Assembly: GCA_023404675.1 (NCBI GenBank)
Contig: JAEYAW010000028.1
Coordinates: forward strand, 62,001 to 126,000
Length of the DNA stretch: 64,000 bases
Reading direction: 5' to 3'
DNA from: Pseudomonadota bacterium
Lineage (GTDB): Bacteria; Pseudomonadota; Alphaproteobacteria; Rhizobiales; Xanthobacteraceae
The translations under genes were made by a program, and so were the position numbers. Position 1 is the first letter of the stretch. Every line of letters begins with the position of its first letter. The notes under the pieces were generated by a model that did no database searches, was not told the DNA's origin, and was given only the letters and a program-made list of their open reading frames with translations. Below, piece after piece: positions 43,675-52,472 of the stretch.

Positions 43675-43694
43675 CGACACTGTGTTGTCCCTGT

Positions 43695-44639
43695 TCAATC
43701 CTCGATGCCTGCGATGGCGCGGGCGAAATCCTTCGCCGCGAACGGCGCGAGATCCTCGACGCTTTCGCCGACGCCGATGAAATGCACCGGCAGCTTGAAC
43801 TTCGCGGCGATCGCCACGAGGATGCCGCCCCGCGCGGTGCCGTCCAGCTTGGTCATGACCAGGCCCGTGACGCCCGCCGTCTTGCGGAACGCCTCGACCT
43901 GCGACAGCGCGTTCTGGCCAACGGTGGCGTCCAGCACCAGCAGCACCGCGTGCGGCGCGCTGGCGTCCACCTTCTTCATCACGCGAACGACCTTCTCCAG
44001 TTCGTTCATCAGTTCGGCCTTGTTCTGCAACCGGCCGGCGGTGTCGATCAGCAGCACGTCGCGGCCCTCGGCCTTCGCGGCCGTCAGCGCGTCGAAGGCA
44101 AGACCCGCCGCGTCCGCGCCATGGGCGCGCGCCACCACCGGCGCGCCGGTGCGTTCGCCCCAGATCTTGAGTTGCTCGATGGCGGCGGCGCGGAACGTGT
44201 CGCCCGCCGCCAGCATCACCTTGCGGCCCTCGGCGGCGAAGCGCGACGCCAGCTTGCCGATGGTCGTGGTCTTGCCAGAGCCGTTGACGCCGACCACGAG
44301 GATCACGAACGGCTTGTGCGCGGTGTCGATCGCCAGCGGCTGCGCCACCGAAGCCATCACCTTCTCGACCTCGGTGGCGACGACGGCTTTCACCTCGTCC
44401 GCCGAGATGGACTTGTCGTAGCGGCCCTCGCCGACTGCGCCCGCGACCTTCGCCGCCACCTCGGTTCCGAGATCGGCGCGCAACAGCACATCCTCGATCT
44501 CCTCCAGCATCGCGCTGTCGAGCTTGCGGCGCACGACGAGATCGGCCACCGCCGTCCCGATCGAGGCGGAGGTGCGTTTGAGGCCGCCGGCAAGCCGCCG
44601 CCACCAGCTCTGCTTGGGTTGATCGTCACTGTCGCTCAT
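43695..44639 (-). CDS. ftsY: Signal recognition particle receptor FtsY
   Basis: A 314-residue GTPase that receives the SRP-ribosome complex at the inner membrane. The NG domain has VGVNGSGKTTTIGKLA (G1), LAAGDTFRAAA, LIDTAGRLQNKAELM, TKLDGTARGG and the C-terminal FIGVGESVEDLAPF. The acidic N-terminal A domain is very short (MSDSDDQPKQSWW), as in many alphaproteobacteria. Divergent from the RluA gene. Confidence 0.97.
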   Translation of the reverse strand: MSDSDDQPKQSWWRRLAGGLKRTSASIGTAVADLVVRRKLDSAMLEEIEDVLLRADLGTEVAAKVAGAVGEGRYDKSISADEVKAVVATEVEKVMASVAQPLAIDTAHKPFVILVVGVNGSGKTTTIGKLASRFAAEGRKVMLAAGDTFRAAAIEQLKIWGERTGAPVVARAHGADAAGLAFDALTAAKAEGRDVLLIDTAGRLQNKAELMNELEKVVRVMKKVDASAPHAVLLVLDATVGQNALSQVEAFRKTAGVTGLVMTKLDGTARGGILVAIAAKFKLPVHFIGVGESVEDLAPFAAKDFARAIAGIED

Positions 44640-44691
44640 GCGAGGGCTGTGTTAGCCGTTTCGCGCCGCGAACGAAAGCCGCCACCACAAC

Positions 44692-45423
44692 ATGGACATC
44701 CCCCAGCCGACCCCCGACGACATGCTCGCCCGCGTGCTTCACCGCGACGGGCTGATGCTGGTCGTCAACAAGCCTCCGGGGATTCCGGTGCACAAGGGTC
44801 CGAAGGGCGGGCCGAATCTCGAAGCCTCGTTCGACGTGCTGCGCTTCGGCCTGCCGCGACCGCCCGTGCTCGCGCACCGGCTGGACCGCGACACCTCCGG
44901 CTGTCTCGTGCTGGGCCGCCACCGCAAGGCCACCGCGACGCTGGGGCTTTTGTTCAAGCACAGCAAGATCGACAAGACCTACTGGGCTGTCGTGGAAGGC
45001 GGCCCCGAGGCCGACAGCGGCGAGATCGATATCCCGATCGGCAAGCGCAATGCCGAACGCGGCTGGTGGCAGAAGCCGGATCCCGATGGTCTGCCGTCAC
45101 AGACACGTTGGCGCGTGATGGGACGAAGCGAGGGGCTGACATGGCTGGCCCTGGAGCCGATCACCGGCCGCACGCATCAATTGCGCGTGCACTGCGCGGC
45201 CATGGGATGGCCGATCGTCGGCGACAACATCTATGGCAACGGACCGCGCGAAGGCGAGCCGGTCCTGCATCTGCATGCGCGCGCGATCACGATTCCGCTC
45301 TCACGCAACAAGCCGCCGGTTCACGTGGAAGCGCCGCCGCCGCCGCACATGCACGCGCGTCTGGCGCTATGCGGGTGGACGCAGGATGATCCTGTCGCGC
45401 TTCAAGCCGCGGCGGAATCCTGA
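44692..45423 (+). CDS. RluA-family pseudouridine synthase
   Basis: A 243-residue RNA modification enzyme. The catalytic Asp is in AHRLDRDTSGCLVLGRH; VVNKPPGIPVHKG, KTYWAVVEGG and GRTHQLRVHCAAMGWPI are conserved. It has no N-terminal S4 domain, so it is closer to the RluA/RluC-core or TruC forms; the target base is unknown. Followed by a repeat region. Confidence 0.9.
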   Translation: MDIPQPTPDDMLARVLHRDGLMLVVNKPPGIPVHKGPKGGPNLEASFDVLRFGLPRPPVLAHRLDRDTSGCLVLGRHRKATATLGLLFKHSKIDKTYWAVVEGGPEADSGEIDIPIGKRNAERGWWQKPDPDGLPSQTRWRVMGRSEGLTWLALEPITGRTHQLRVHCAAMGWPIVGDNIYGNGPREGEPVLHLHARAITIPLSRNKPPVHVEAPPPPHMHARLALCGWTQDDPVALQAAAES

Positions 45424-45464
45424 GGACGTGCCCCGAAATGAGCGATGGCTTCAAGACCATCGCC

Positions 45465-45514
45465 GCCATCCTGAGGCGGCCGCGCGTCGCGCGGCCCTCG
45501 AAGGATGAACGGCC
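45465..45514. repeat. Dispersed repeat (ATCCTGAGG type), first copy
   Basis: GCCATCCTGAGGCGGCCGCG, CGTCGCGCGGCC and CTCGAAGGATGAACGGCC. The inner part is a hairpin (GGCCGCGCG / CGCGCGGCC-like) and the ends ATCCTGAGG and CGAAGGATG pair. I recognise the family as common in Bradyrhizobium-group genomes. Confidence 0.7.
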
Positions 45515-45537
45515 ATGACAAACATACAATATCCGTG

Positions 45538-45577
45538 GCCCTGCGCGGCGCGCTTTGCGCGCACCTCAGGGTGACGG
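45538..45577. repeat. Dispersed repeat, second copy in inverted orientation
   Basis: GCCCTGCGCGGCGCGCTTTG, then CGCGCACCTCAGGGTGACGG. Its reverse complement (CCGTCACCCTGAGGTGCGCG) matches the element at 23468-23529. It ends about 30 bp before the grpE stop codon. Confidence 0.65.
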
Positions 45578-45605
45578 ACCCATCAAATGTGATTCGATCC
45601 TGCGA

Positions 45606-46217
45606 TCAGTTTTCCATCGCCTTGGCTTCGGCCTTCGGCCCGCCCTTGGCGACGCCTACCAGCGCGGGGCGCAGCACGCGCTCGCCGATCATATAGCCGG
45701 TCTGCACGACCTGCGCGACGGTGCCCGACGGCACGCTCGGATCCGGAATCTCGAACATCGCCTGATGCAGGTTCGGATCGAATTTCTGCCCGGCCGGATC
45801 GAACTTCTTCACGCCGTTCTTTTCCAGCGCGTTGTGCAGCGAGCGCTCGGTGAGTTCAACGCCCTCGATCAGCGCCTTGAGTCCCGCATCCGCACTGGCG
45901 CGGGCCTCGGCCGGCACCGCATCCAACGCGCGCTGAAGATTGTCGGCGATGTCGAGCACGTCGCGCGCGAAGCCCGTGATGCCATAGGTGCGCGCGTCGG
46001 AAACCTCACGCGCGGTGCGCTTGCGCAGATTCTCCATCTCGGCAAGCGTGCGCAGCATGCGGTCCTTCGCCTCCGCTTCGCGCGCCACCGCCGCCGCGAG
46101 TTCGTTCGGCTCCGGATCGTCCGGCATGACATAGGGCTTCGAGACGCGCGGCTGCGCGGTCTGATCGTTGTCCTGTGTCGCTTCCGGCGTGTCGCCCTGC
46201 GGCCTGTTGTCGGTCAT
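45606..46217 (-). CDS. grpE: Nucleotide exchange factor GrpE
   Basis: A 203-residue co-chaperone that releases ADP from DnaK. A disordered N-terminus leads into a long coiled coil (AEMENLRKRTAREVSDARTY), then the head with EKNGVKKFDPAGQKFDPNLH and VVQTGYMIGERVLRPALVGV. The ATG at 46217 follows AGGACAGGTG; a GTG at 46232 lacks a site. It is downstream of hrcA on the same strand, the usual pair. Confidence 0.96.
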   Translation of the reverse strand: MTDNRPQGDTPEATQDNDQTAQPRVSKPYVMPDDPEPNELAAAVAREAEAKDRMLRTLAEMENLRKRTAREVSDARTYGITGFARDVLDIADNLQRALDAVPAEARASADAGLKALIEGVELTERSLHNALEKNGVKKFDPAGQKFDPNLHQAMFEIPDPSVPSGTVAQVVQTGYMIGERVLRPALVGVAKGGPKAEAKAMEN

Positions 46218-46300
46218 CACCTGTCCTGTCACTCAACCAATGCTGTGCTGGGCCGGATATCGTGGCTCCGGCCCCAAAAATCAAGTTTGCGTGTGTGGTC

Positions 46301-47389
46301 TCAGCCGCCGAGCATCTGGCTGACGACGCGCGCGGCATAGTCCACCATGGGAATGACGCGCGCATAGTTCAGCCGCGTCGGGCCGATCACGCCCAGCACG
46401 CCGACGATGTGTCCCGCACCGTCGCGATAGGGCGCGATGATGGTGGAGGACCCGGACAGCGAGAACAGCTTGTTCTCCGATCCGATGAAGATGCGCACGC
46501 CGTCCGCGCGCTCGGCCCGGCCGAGCAGGTCGATCACGCCGCGCTTGGTTTCGAGGTCGTCGAACAGCAGCCGCACCCGTTCCAGATCGTCAAGCGCGTG
46601 CAGGTCCTCGAGCAGGTTCGAGTGGCCGCGCACGATCAGGCGGCGGTCGTCGGTCTCGCCGCCTGACCAGCTCGCCAGCCCCGCCTCGATCACCTTCTGG
46701 GTGAGCTGGTCGAGCTCCGCCCGGCTCGCGGTGATCGACTGCTCGATCTCGGAGCGGACCTCCGCCAGCGTCCGGCCGCGGATATGGGCGTTGAGGAAAT
46801 TGCTGGCCTCGGTCAGCGCCGAGGTCGGCACGCCGGGCGGCAGCGCCAGCACCCGGTTCTCGACCTGCCCATCCTCGGACACCAGCACCACCAGCGCCCG
46901 CTCCGGTTCCAGCCGCAGGAACTCGATGTGCTTGAGCCGCACATTGGCCTTGGCGGTGAGCACCACGGCCGCGGCGCGCGACAGGCCGGACAGCCGGGTC
47001 ATCGCCTCGCCCAGCGCCGCCTCCACCGACTGCGCCCGCCCCACGGCAGCCAGTTGCGCCTCGATCGACTGCCGCTCGGCATCGGACAGATCGCCGACCT
47101 GCATCAGGGCGTCGACGAAGAACCGCAGGCCGAGTTCTGTCGGCAGCCGCCCCGCCGAGGTGTGCGGCGCGTAGATCAGGCCGAGATGTTCCAGGTCCGA
47201 CATCACGTTGCGGACGGAGGCCGGGGACAGCGGCATCGCGATCAGGCGCGAGATGTTGCGCGATCCCACCGGCTCGCCGGTCGCCAGATAGCTCTCGACG
47301 ATCTGGCGGAAAATCTCCCGCGTCCGCTCGTTGAGCTGGGCAAGGCCCGGCGGGGGCGTGATCAGGCCTGACACGTCGTGCTGGGCCAC
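46301..47389 (-). CDS. hrcA: Heat-inducible transcription repressor HrcA
   Basis: A 362-residue repressor that binds CIRCE operators of groE and other heat-shock genes. The winged-helix N-terminus has LNERTREIFRQIVESYLATG, EPVGSRNISR and SVRNVMSDLEHLGLIYAPHT. The C-terminus has GVLGVIGPTRLNYARVIPMV. AAAGGAG nine bases before the GTG at 47389 decides the start. No CIRCE inverted repeat is visible next to hrcA-grpE, so this operon is probably not autoregulated through it. A hairpin lies in the leader. Confidence 0.95.
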   Translation of the reverse strand: MAQHDVSGLITPPPGLAQLNERTREIFRQIVESYLATGEPVGSRNISRLIAMPLSPASVRNVMSDLEHLGLIYAPHTSAGRLPTELGLRFFVDALMQVGDLSDAERQSIEAQLAAVGRAQSVEAALGEAMTRLSGLSRAAAVVLTAKANVRLKHIEFLRLEPERALVVLVSEDGQVENRVLALPPGVPTSALTEASNFLNAHIRGRTLAEVRSEIEQSITASRAELDQLTQKVIEAGLASWSGGETDDRRLIVRGHSNLLEDLHALDDLERVRLLFDDLETKRGVIDLLGRAERADGVRIFIGSENKLFSLSGSSTIIAPYRDGAGHIVGVLGVIGPTRLNYARVIPMVDYAARVVSQMLGG

Positions 47390-47414
47390 CGGATCGATCT
47401 CCTTTGTCGCATTC

Positions 47415-47437
47415 GCCCGTGCCAGCCGGGCACGGGC
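47415..47437 (-). other. Hairpin in the hrcA leader
   Basis: Perfect 9-bp stem GCCCGTGCC / GGCACGGGC with a 5-base loop, ending about ten bases upstream of the hrcA ribosome-binding site. It could influence translation or be a protein-binding palindrome. No T-run follows it. Confidence 0.55.
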
Positions 47438-47558
47438 CACCAGAATTGTCTATCTTCGGGTCCGGATTCAAGCTTTACGCCGGAGCGGACCTTGTCGCGG
47501 ACCTGCGATCCGCCTAAAACCGCCGCCCGTTCCTTGAAATTGAATCTGGAGAGACCGG

Positions 47559-48272
47559 ATGCGCCCCAGCCGCCGCGCGCCTGACGAACTACGCCCCGTG
47601 GCCCTCGAACGCGGTGTGGTCAAGTACGCCGAAGGCTCGTGCCTGGTGAAATTCGGCGATACCCACGTGCTGGTCACGGCCACGCTCGAGGACCGGCTGC
47701 CGCCCTGGCTGAAGGGCCAGGGACGCGGCTGGGTCACGGCCGAATACGGCATGCTGCCGCGCGCCACGCTGGAACGCACCCGCCGCGAGGCCTCCAGCGG
47801 CAAGCAGAGCGGCCGCACCGTGGAGATCCAGCGCCTGATCGGTCGTTCGCTGCGCGCCACCGTCGATCTGGAGGCCCTCGGCGAGCGCCAGATCACGGTG
47901 GATTGCGACGTGCTTCAGGCCGACGGCGGCACCCGCACCGCCTCCATCACCGGGGCCTGGGTGGCGCTGGCCGACTGCATCAACTGGATGAAGGGCCGCA
48001 ACATGGTGCGCGGCAACGTGCTGCGCGATCACGTCGCGGCGATCTCCTGCGGCATCTACAACGGCACCCCGGTGCTGGACCTCGACTATGCCGAGGATTC
48101 CGAGGCCGAGACCGACGCCAATTTCGTCATGACCGGCGACGGCCGCATCGTCGAGGTGCAGGGCACCGCCGAGAAGACCCCGTTCTCGCAGGATGAGTTC
48201 CTTGCCCTGATGGCGCTCGCCCGGAAGGGCGTCTCCCGGCTGGTCGATCTGCAGAAAATGGCGGCCGCCTGA
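47559..48272 (+). CDS. rph: Ribonuclease PH
   Basis: A 237-residue phosphorolytic exoribonuclease that trims tRNA 3' ends. The whole family pattern is present: MRPSRRAPDELRPVALERGV, EGSCLVKFGDTHVLVTATLE, GRSLRATVDLEALGERQITV, DCDVLQADGGTRTASITGAW and the C-terminal VEVQGTAEKTPFSQDEF. GGAGAGACCGG precedes the ATG. Divergent from hrcA, as in most alphaproteobacteria, and followed by rdgB. Confidence 0.97.
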   Translation: MRPSRRAPDELRPVALERGVVKYAEGSCLVKFGDTHVLVTATLEDRLPPWLKGQGRGWVTAEYGMLPRATLERTRREASSGKQSGRTVEIQRLIGRSLRATVDLEALGERQITVDCDVLQADGGTRTASITGAWVALADCINWMKGRNMVRGNVLRDHVAAISCGIYNGTPVLDLDYAEDSEAETDANFVMTGDGRIVEVQGTAEKTPFSQDEFLALMALARKGVSRLVDLQKMAAA

Positions 48273-48338
48273 CGTCTTTGTCCCGCTCCTGAGCCCGCCC
48301 GGCGCGACATTCGCGCCGCTCGCGGGTATTGATAGACC

Positions 48339-48974
48339 ATGACTCATCGCCGAATCAGCGGACGACTCGTCATCGCCACCCACAATCCCGGCAAGCTCGC
48401 CGAGATGCGGGATCTGCTCGCCCCCTACGGCATCGACGCAGTGTCGGCGGGCGATCTCGGCCTGCCCGAGCCCGACGAGACCGGCACGAGCTTTCAGGAA
48501 AACGCCCGGATCAAGGCCGTCGCGGCCGCGACGGCAGCGAATCTCCCCGCCTTTGCCGATGATTCGGGACTCGCGGTCGACGCGCTGGGCGGCCAGCCGG
48601 GCATTCTGTCCGCCCGCTGGGCCGGTCCGGACAAGGACTTTGCCGGCGCCATGGCGCGGATCGAGCGCCTGCTGCAGGAGCGCGGCGCGACAACCCCCGA
48701 CAAGCGGGGCGCGCATTTCGTCTCGGCGCTGTGCGTCGCCTGGCCGGACGGGCATCTGGAGGAGGTCAAAGCGCGCGTCGACGGCACCCTGGTGTGGCCG
48801 CCGCGCGGCACCGCCGGCTTCGGTTACGATCCGGCCTTCCTGCCCGACGGGCACGAGCGCACCTTCGGCGAGATGACGGCGGAGGAGAAACATGGCCTCC
48901 CGCCGCGCGGCAAGGGCCTGTCGCATCGCGCCCGCGCGTTCGTGAAGCTGGCGGAGATGTGCCTTGAGCCCTGA
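48339..48974 (+). CDS. rdgB: dITP/XTP pyrophosphatase (Ham1/RdgB family)
   Basis: A 211-residue enzyme that removes dITP, ITP and XTP from nucleotide pools. VIATHNPGKLAEMRDLL, TSFQENARIKA, FADDSGLAVDAL, GFGYDPAFLP and the C-terminal LPPRGKGLSHRARAFV are characteristic. Downstream hemW starts 11 bp before this gene's stop, so the genes are coupled. Confidence 0.96.
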   Translation: MTHRRISGRLVIATHNPGKLAEMRDLLAPYGIDAVSAGDLGLPEPDETGTSFQENARIKAVAAATAANLPAFADDSGLAVDALGGQPGILSARWAGPDKDFAGAMARIERLLQERGATTPDKRGAHFVSALCVAWPDGHLEEVKARVDGTLVWPPRGTAGFGYDPAFLPDGHERTFGEMTAEEKHGLPPRGKGLSHRARAFVKLAEMCLEP

Positions 48975-50148
48975 GGCCACCATCCCGCCGACGCCGCAGA
49001 GCAGGCCGCCGGCATTCGGCGTCTACGTGCACTGGCCGTTCTGCCTCTCCAAGTGCCCGTATTGCGACTTCAACAGCCACGTCCGCCACGGCGGTGTCGA
49101 TGAAGAGCGCTACCTCAAGGCCTTCGCCTGCGAGATCGAGCACACGGCGATGCGCACCGGCGCGCGCACCGTCTCCTCGATCTTCCTCGGCGGCGGCACG
49201 CCCTCGCTGATGCAGCCGCGCACGGTGGGCGGCATCCTCGACACCATCGCCAGGCACTGGTCGGTGGCGGGCGATGTCGAGGTGACGCTGGAGGCCAATC
49301 CCACCAGCGTCGAGGCGACCCGGTTTCGCGGCTATCGGAGCGCCGGCGTCAACCGCGTCTCGCTCGGCGTGCAGGCGCTGGACGATGTCTCGCTGAAATC
49401 GCTCGGCCGCCTTCACAGCGCGCGCGAGGCGCTGGACGCGGTCGCCATCGCCCGCAATTCGTTCGAGCGCTACTCATTCGATCTGATCTATGCGCGCCCG
49501 GACCAGACACCACAGATGTGGGCAGACGAGTTGAAGCTTGCGATCTCGCACGCCGCCGAGCACCTCTCGCTCTACCAGCTCACCATCGAGCCGGACACGC
49601 CGTTCTTCGGCCTGCACGCCGCGGGCAAGCTGAAGACGCCGGACGAAGCGGTGGCGCGCGCGCTGTTCGATGTCACGCAGGAGGTCTGCGCCGCGCACGG
49701 CCTGCCGGCCTACGAGATTTCCAACCACGCCCGCCTGGGCGCGGAATCCCGGCATAATCTCGTCTACTGGCGCGGCGACGAATATGCCGGCATCGGCCCC
49801 GGCGCGCATGGCCGCCTCGATCTCGGCCCGGACCGTCACGCCATCGCCACCGAGCGGCGGCCGGAAACCTGGCTGATGCGGGTGGAAGCGTTCGGCAACG
49901 GCGTCACCACCGACGATATCCTCAATCGCGAGGAACGCGCCGACGAATATCTGCTGATGGGCCTGCGGCTCGTCGAAGGCATCGATCCGGCCCGCTATGC
50001 CGCGCTTGCCGGACGCAATATCGACCCCGACCGCATCGCCACCCTGCTTGAGGAAGGCGCGATCACGGTCGACGCCAACGGCCGCCTGCGCGTCACGCAG
50101 GCGGGCTTCCCGGTGCTGGACGCGGTGGTCGCCGATCTGGCGGCTTAA
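48964..50148 (+). CDS. hemW: Radical SAM heme chaperone HemW
   Basis: A 394-residue radical SAM protein of the HemN/HemW type. The [4Fe-4S] motif is CLSKCPYC in VYVHWPFCLSKCPYCDFNSH, followed by FLGGGTPSLM, VTLEANP and RVSLGVQALDD. HemW has the CxxxCxxC without the extra Cys of true coproporphyrinogen oxidase HemN, and binds heme. It starts with TTG at 48964, supported by GGAG upstream. The stop lies within TTAA shared with the convergent lipoprotein gene. Confidence 0.92.
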   Translation: MSPEATIPPTPQSRPPAFGVYVHWPFCLSKCPYCDFNSHVRHGGVDEERYLKAFACEIEHTAMRTGARTVSSIFLGGGTPSLMQPRTVGGILDTIARHWSVAGDVEVTLEANPTSVEATRFRGYRSAGVNRVSLGVQALDDVSLKSLGRLHSAREALDAVAIARNSFERYSFDLIYARPDQTPQMWADELKLAISHAAEHLSLYQLTIEPDTPFFGLHAAGKLKTPDEAVARALFDVTQEVCAAHGLPAYEISNHARLGAESRHNLVYWRGDEYAGIGPGAHGRLDLGPDRHAIATERRPETWLMRVEAFGNGVTTDDILNREERADEYLLMGLRLVEGIDPARYAALAGRNIDPDRIATLLEEGAITVDANGRLRVTQAGFPVLDAVVADLAA

Positions 50149-51362
50149 GTCCCAAAGCTTTTCGGCGAGCCCGCCACCGCCTGTCCGCCGCCCGATGTCA
50201 CCCGCATCACGGCGAGTCCCCGCTCGTTCAGCCCGTCGGGCCGGAAGCGGAAAACGCCGTCGATGCCGGCAAAGCCCGACGGGTTGGTCAGGACATCGGC
50301 CGAGAACCGCTGCGTGCCCTGCGTGCGCGCCAGCGCCGCCACCAGCGCCACCGCGTCATAGGCCAGCGTCGCGGTGCGGACCGGCTCGCCGCCGAACTTC
50401 TCGCGATAGCGCCGTGAGAAAGAGCGGAAACCTGATGGATCCGGCGCGGCATAGAGCCCGCCCTGCAACGCGGGCGTCGCGAACACGCGCGGATTGTCCC
50501 ACAATCCGGTGCCGAGCAGCTGCACGCGCTTGAGATCGGCTCCGTTCGCGGTCAGCGAATCAGCCACCGCCGCGAGCATCTCTCCGTCATCTGCGAGCAG
50601 CAGCGAATCAGCGCCACCGAGCGCGGCGGCGATATTGCGGGCAGCGCCCGCGATCTGATTGCGGTCGGTGCCGTATTTCTCGAACGCCGCGACCCGGCCG
50701 CCGCGCCGCGCCACCACCTGCTTGAACGCCGCCTCGACGACGTTGCCATAGGCGTTTTCCGGCAGCATCGCCGCAAAGGACCGCTTCCCGGTGCTCGACG
50801 CGTAGCCGATGATGCGGTCGACATCCGATTCCGGCAGGAAGCTCAGCAGATACACGCCGCGCCCGGCGACACTGGAGTCCGTGGAAAAGGCGATCACCGG
50901 AATGCCCCGATTGCGCGCCACCTGCGCCACCGACGGCACCGACACGGCAAACAGCGGCCCGAGAATGATTTCCGCGCCCTCGTCCACCGCCTGTTGCGCC
51001 CCGGCCTGCGCGCCGCCCGGATTGCCGCCGTCGTCCTTGATGAGCAACTGAATGTCGGGGTTCTGAAACTCGGCCAGCGCCATCTCGGCCGCGTTGCGCA
51101 TCGACTGCGCCGCGACGCTGGCATTGCCTTGCCCGGACAGCGGCAGAACCAGTCCGACCTTGATCTTCCCGCTCCCGACAGCCTGCGGCTGCTGCGGCGG
51201 CGCCGCGGGTTGCGATCCGCCACCGAAGGGCGACTGGAACGACGACAGCGAATTCTGCACACCCGAGCACGCCGCCAGCAGGGGCGAGCCGAGAATCAGA
51301 CCGAGCGCCGTTCGACGCGTAGAACCCGGCCGTCCCCGGGCCGGGTTGCGAAACTCATCCAT
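50145..51362 (-). CDS. Penicillin-binding protein activator (LppC/LpoA-like lipoprotein)
   Basis: A 405-residue predicted lipoprotein. A basic N-terminus (STRRTALGLILG) leads to the lipobox LLAAC, then a Ser/Pro-rich linker, then a type I periplasmic-binding fold: KVGLVLPLSGQGN, RNAAEMALAEF, DDGGNPGGA, EIILGPLFAVSV and IPVIAFSTD. LpoA stimulates PBP1a from the outer membrane in E. coli; alphaproteobacterial members are named by similarity. The ATG at 51362 is chosen because it gives a normal lipoprotein signal. Divergent from rsmI. Confidence 0.88.
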   Translation of the reverse strand: MDEFRNPARGRPGSTRRTALGLILGSPLLAACSGVQNSLSSFQSPFGGGSQPAAPPQQPQAVGSGKIKVGLVLPLSGQGNASVAAQSMRNAAEMALAEFQNPDIQLLIKDDGGNPGGAQAGAQQAVDEGAEIILGPLFAVSVPSVAQVARNRGIPVIAFSTDSSVAGRGVYLLSFLPESDVDRIIGYASSTGKRSFAAMLPENAYGNVVEAAFKQVVARRGGRVAAFEKYGTDRNQIAGAARNIAAALGGADSLLLADDGEMLAAVADSLTANGADLKRVQLLGTGLWDNPRVFATPALQGGLYAAPDPSGFRSFSRRYREKFGGEPVRTATLAYDAVALVAALARTQGTQRFSADVLTNPSGFAGIDGVFRFRPDGLNERGLAVMRVTSGGGQAVAGSPKSFGT

Positions 51363-51536
51363 ATTCAGTCCACCTGCCGGAACCCGCCGGCATCCTTCAA
51401 GCTCCCTCTGCGCGGGGATTTCGGCATATTGTCGGCGATTAGTTAACCAGACCAAAAGGCTTTTGGCGACCATTCGCTGGCGGGACGGCCCAACCCGTCG
51501 CTTGGGTTCCGGAGCCCGCTCCCCTAGATTGCTGTC

Positions 51537-52472
51537 ATGTCCGCGCGCGCCCCCCTCCCCGATCCATCCATGTCGTCACGTCACTATCTCGTGTCCGGGC
51601 AGCAGCTCACGGCGCCCCGCGCCGCGCCGGGCCTGAGCCTTGTCGCGACCCCGATCGGCAATCTCGGCGACATCACGATCCGCGCGCTGGAGACATTGGC
51701 GGGCGTGGATGCGATCGCCTGCGAGGACACCCGCATGACGCGGCGGCTGCTGGATCGCTATGGCATCTCGACACCGCTGACGCCCTATCACGAGCACAAC
51801 GCGGCGCAGGCGCGGCCAAAACTGCTCGCCCGCCTCGCCGAGGGCGCGTCCATTGCGCTGGTGTCGGACGCCGGAACGCCGTTGATCTCCGATCCCGGCT
51901 ACAAGCTGGCGCGGGAGGCCAGCGCGGCAGGCTTTCCGGTCACGGCGCTGCCCGGCCCCTCGGCCGTGCTCGCGGCGCTGAGTCTGGCCGCCCAGCCAAC
52001 CGACAGGTTTTTCTTCGAAGGCTTCCTGCCGCCGAAGCAGGCGGCGCGGCGCGCGCGGATCGCGGAGCTTCGTGCCGTTCCCGCAACGCTCGTGCTGTTC
52101 GAGACCGGGCCGCGCCTGGCCGACACGCTGACCGATCTCGGCGAGGGTTTGGGCCCGCGCGAGGCTGCGATCTGCCGCGAGCTCACCAAGCTGCACGAGG
52201 AGATCACGCGCGGTGAATTGCCGGATCTGGCTGCGCGCGAACACGAGACGCGCGGCGAGTTCGTGCTCGTGATCGGCCCGCCGCCGCGCGACGCCGACAG
52301 GCTTGACGACGACGCGATCGATCGTCTGCTCGTCGAGGCCCTTGCCGCGCGCAGCCTGCGCGATGCTGTCGCCGAGGTCGTCGAGGCGTCGGGCCGCCCG
52401 AAGCGGGAGATTTACGCGCGCGCTCTCGAACTCGCGCGTGAGACCGATGGCGGCGGCGATGGCGAAGGATGA
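51537..52472 (+). CDS. rsmI: 16S rRNA (cytidine1402-2'-O)-methyltransferase
   Basis: A 311-residue SAM-dependent methyltransferase of the tetrapyrrole-methylase fold. LVATPIGNLGDITIRALETL, AGVDAIACEDTRMTRRLL, ALVSDAGTPLISDPGY, ALPGPSAVLAAL and FFFEGFLPPK are family signatures. It modifies C1402 of 16S rRNA with RsmH. The C-terminus overlaps the start of yraN. An ATG at 51570 is a possible shorter start. The order lppC-rsmI-yraN is standard. Confidence 0.95.
   Translation: MSARAPLPDPSMSSRHYLVSGQQLTAPRAAPGLSLVATPIGNLGDITIRALETLAGVDAIACEDTRMTRRLLDRYGISTPLTPYHEHNAAQARPKLLARLAEGASIALVSDAGTPLISDPGYKLAREASAAGFPVTALPGPSAVLAALSLAAQPTDRFFFEGFLPPKQAARRARIAELRAVPATLVLFETGPRLADTLTDLGEGLGPREAAICRELTKLHEEITRGELPDLAAREHETRGEFVLVIGPPPRDADRLDDDAIDRLLVEALAARSLRDAVAEVVEASGRPKREIYARALELARETDGGGDGEG

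Noticed and set aside
43675..44604. Extension of yciB to 510 residues
   Set aside because: The upstream part is an alternative frame of ftsY; family length and start favour the ATG at 43674.
46218..47560. CIRCE operator near hrcA-grpE
   Set aside because: No TTAGCACTC-N9-GAGTGCTAA inverted repeat was found on either side.
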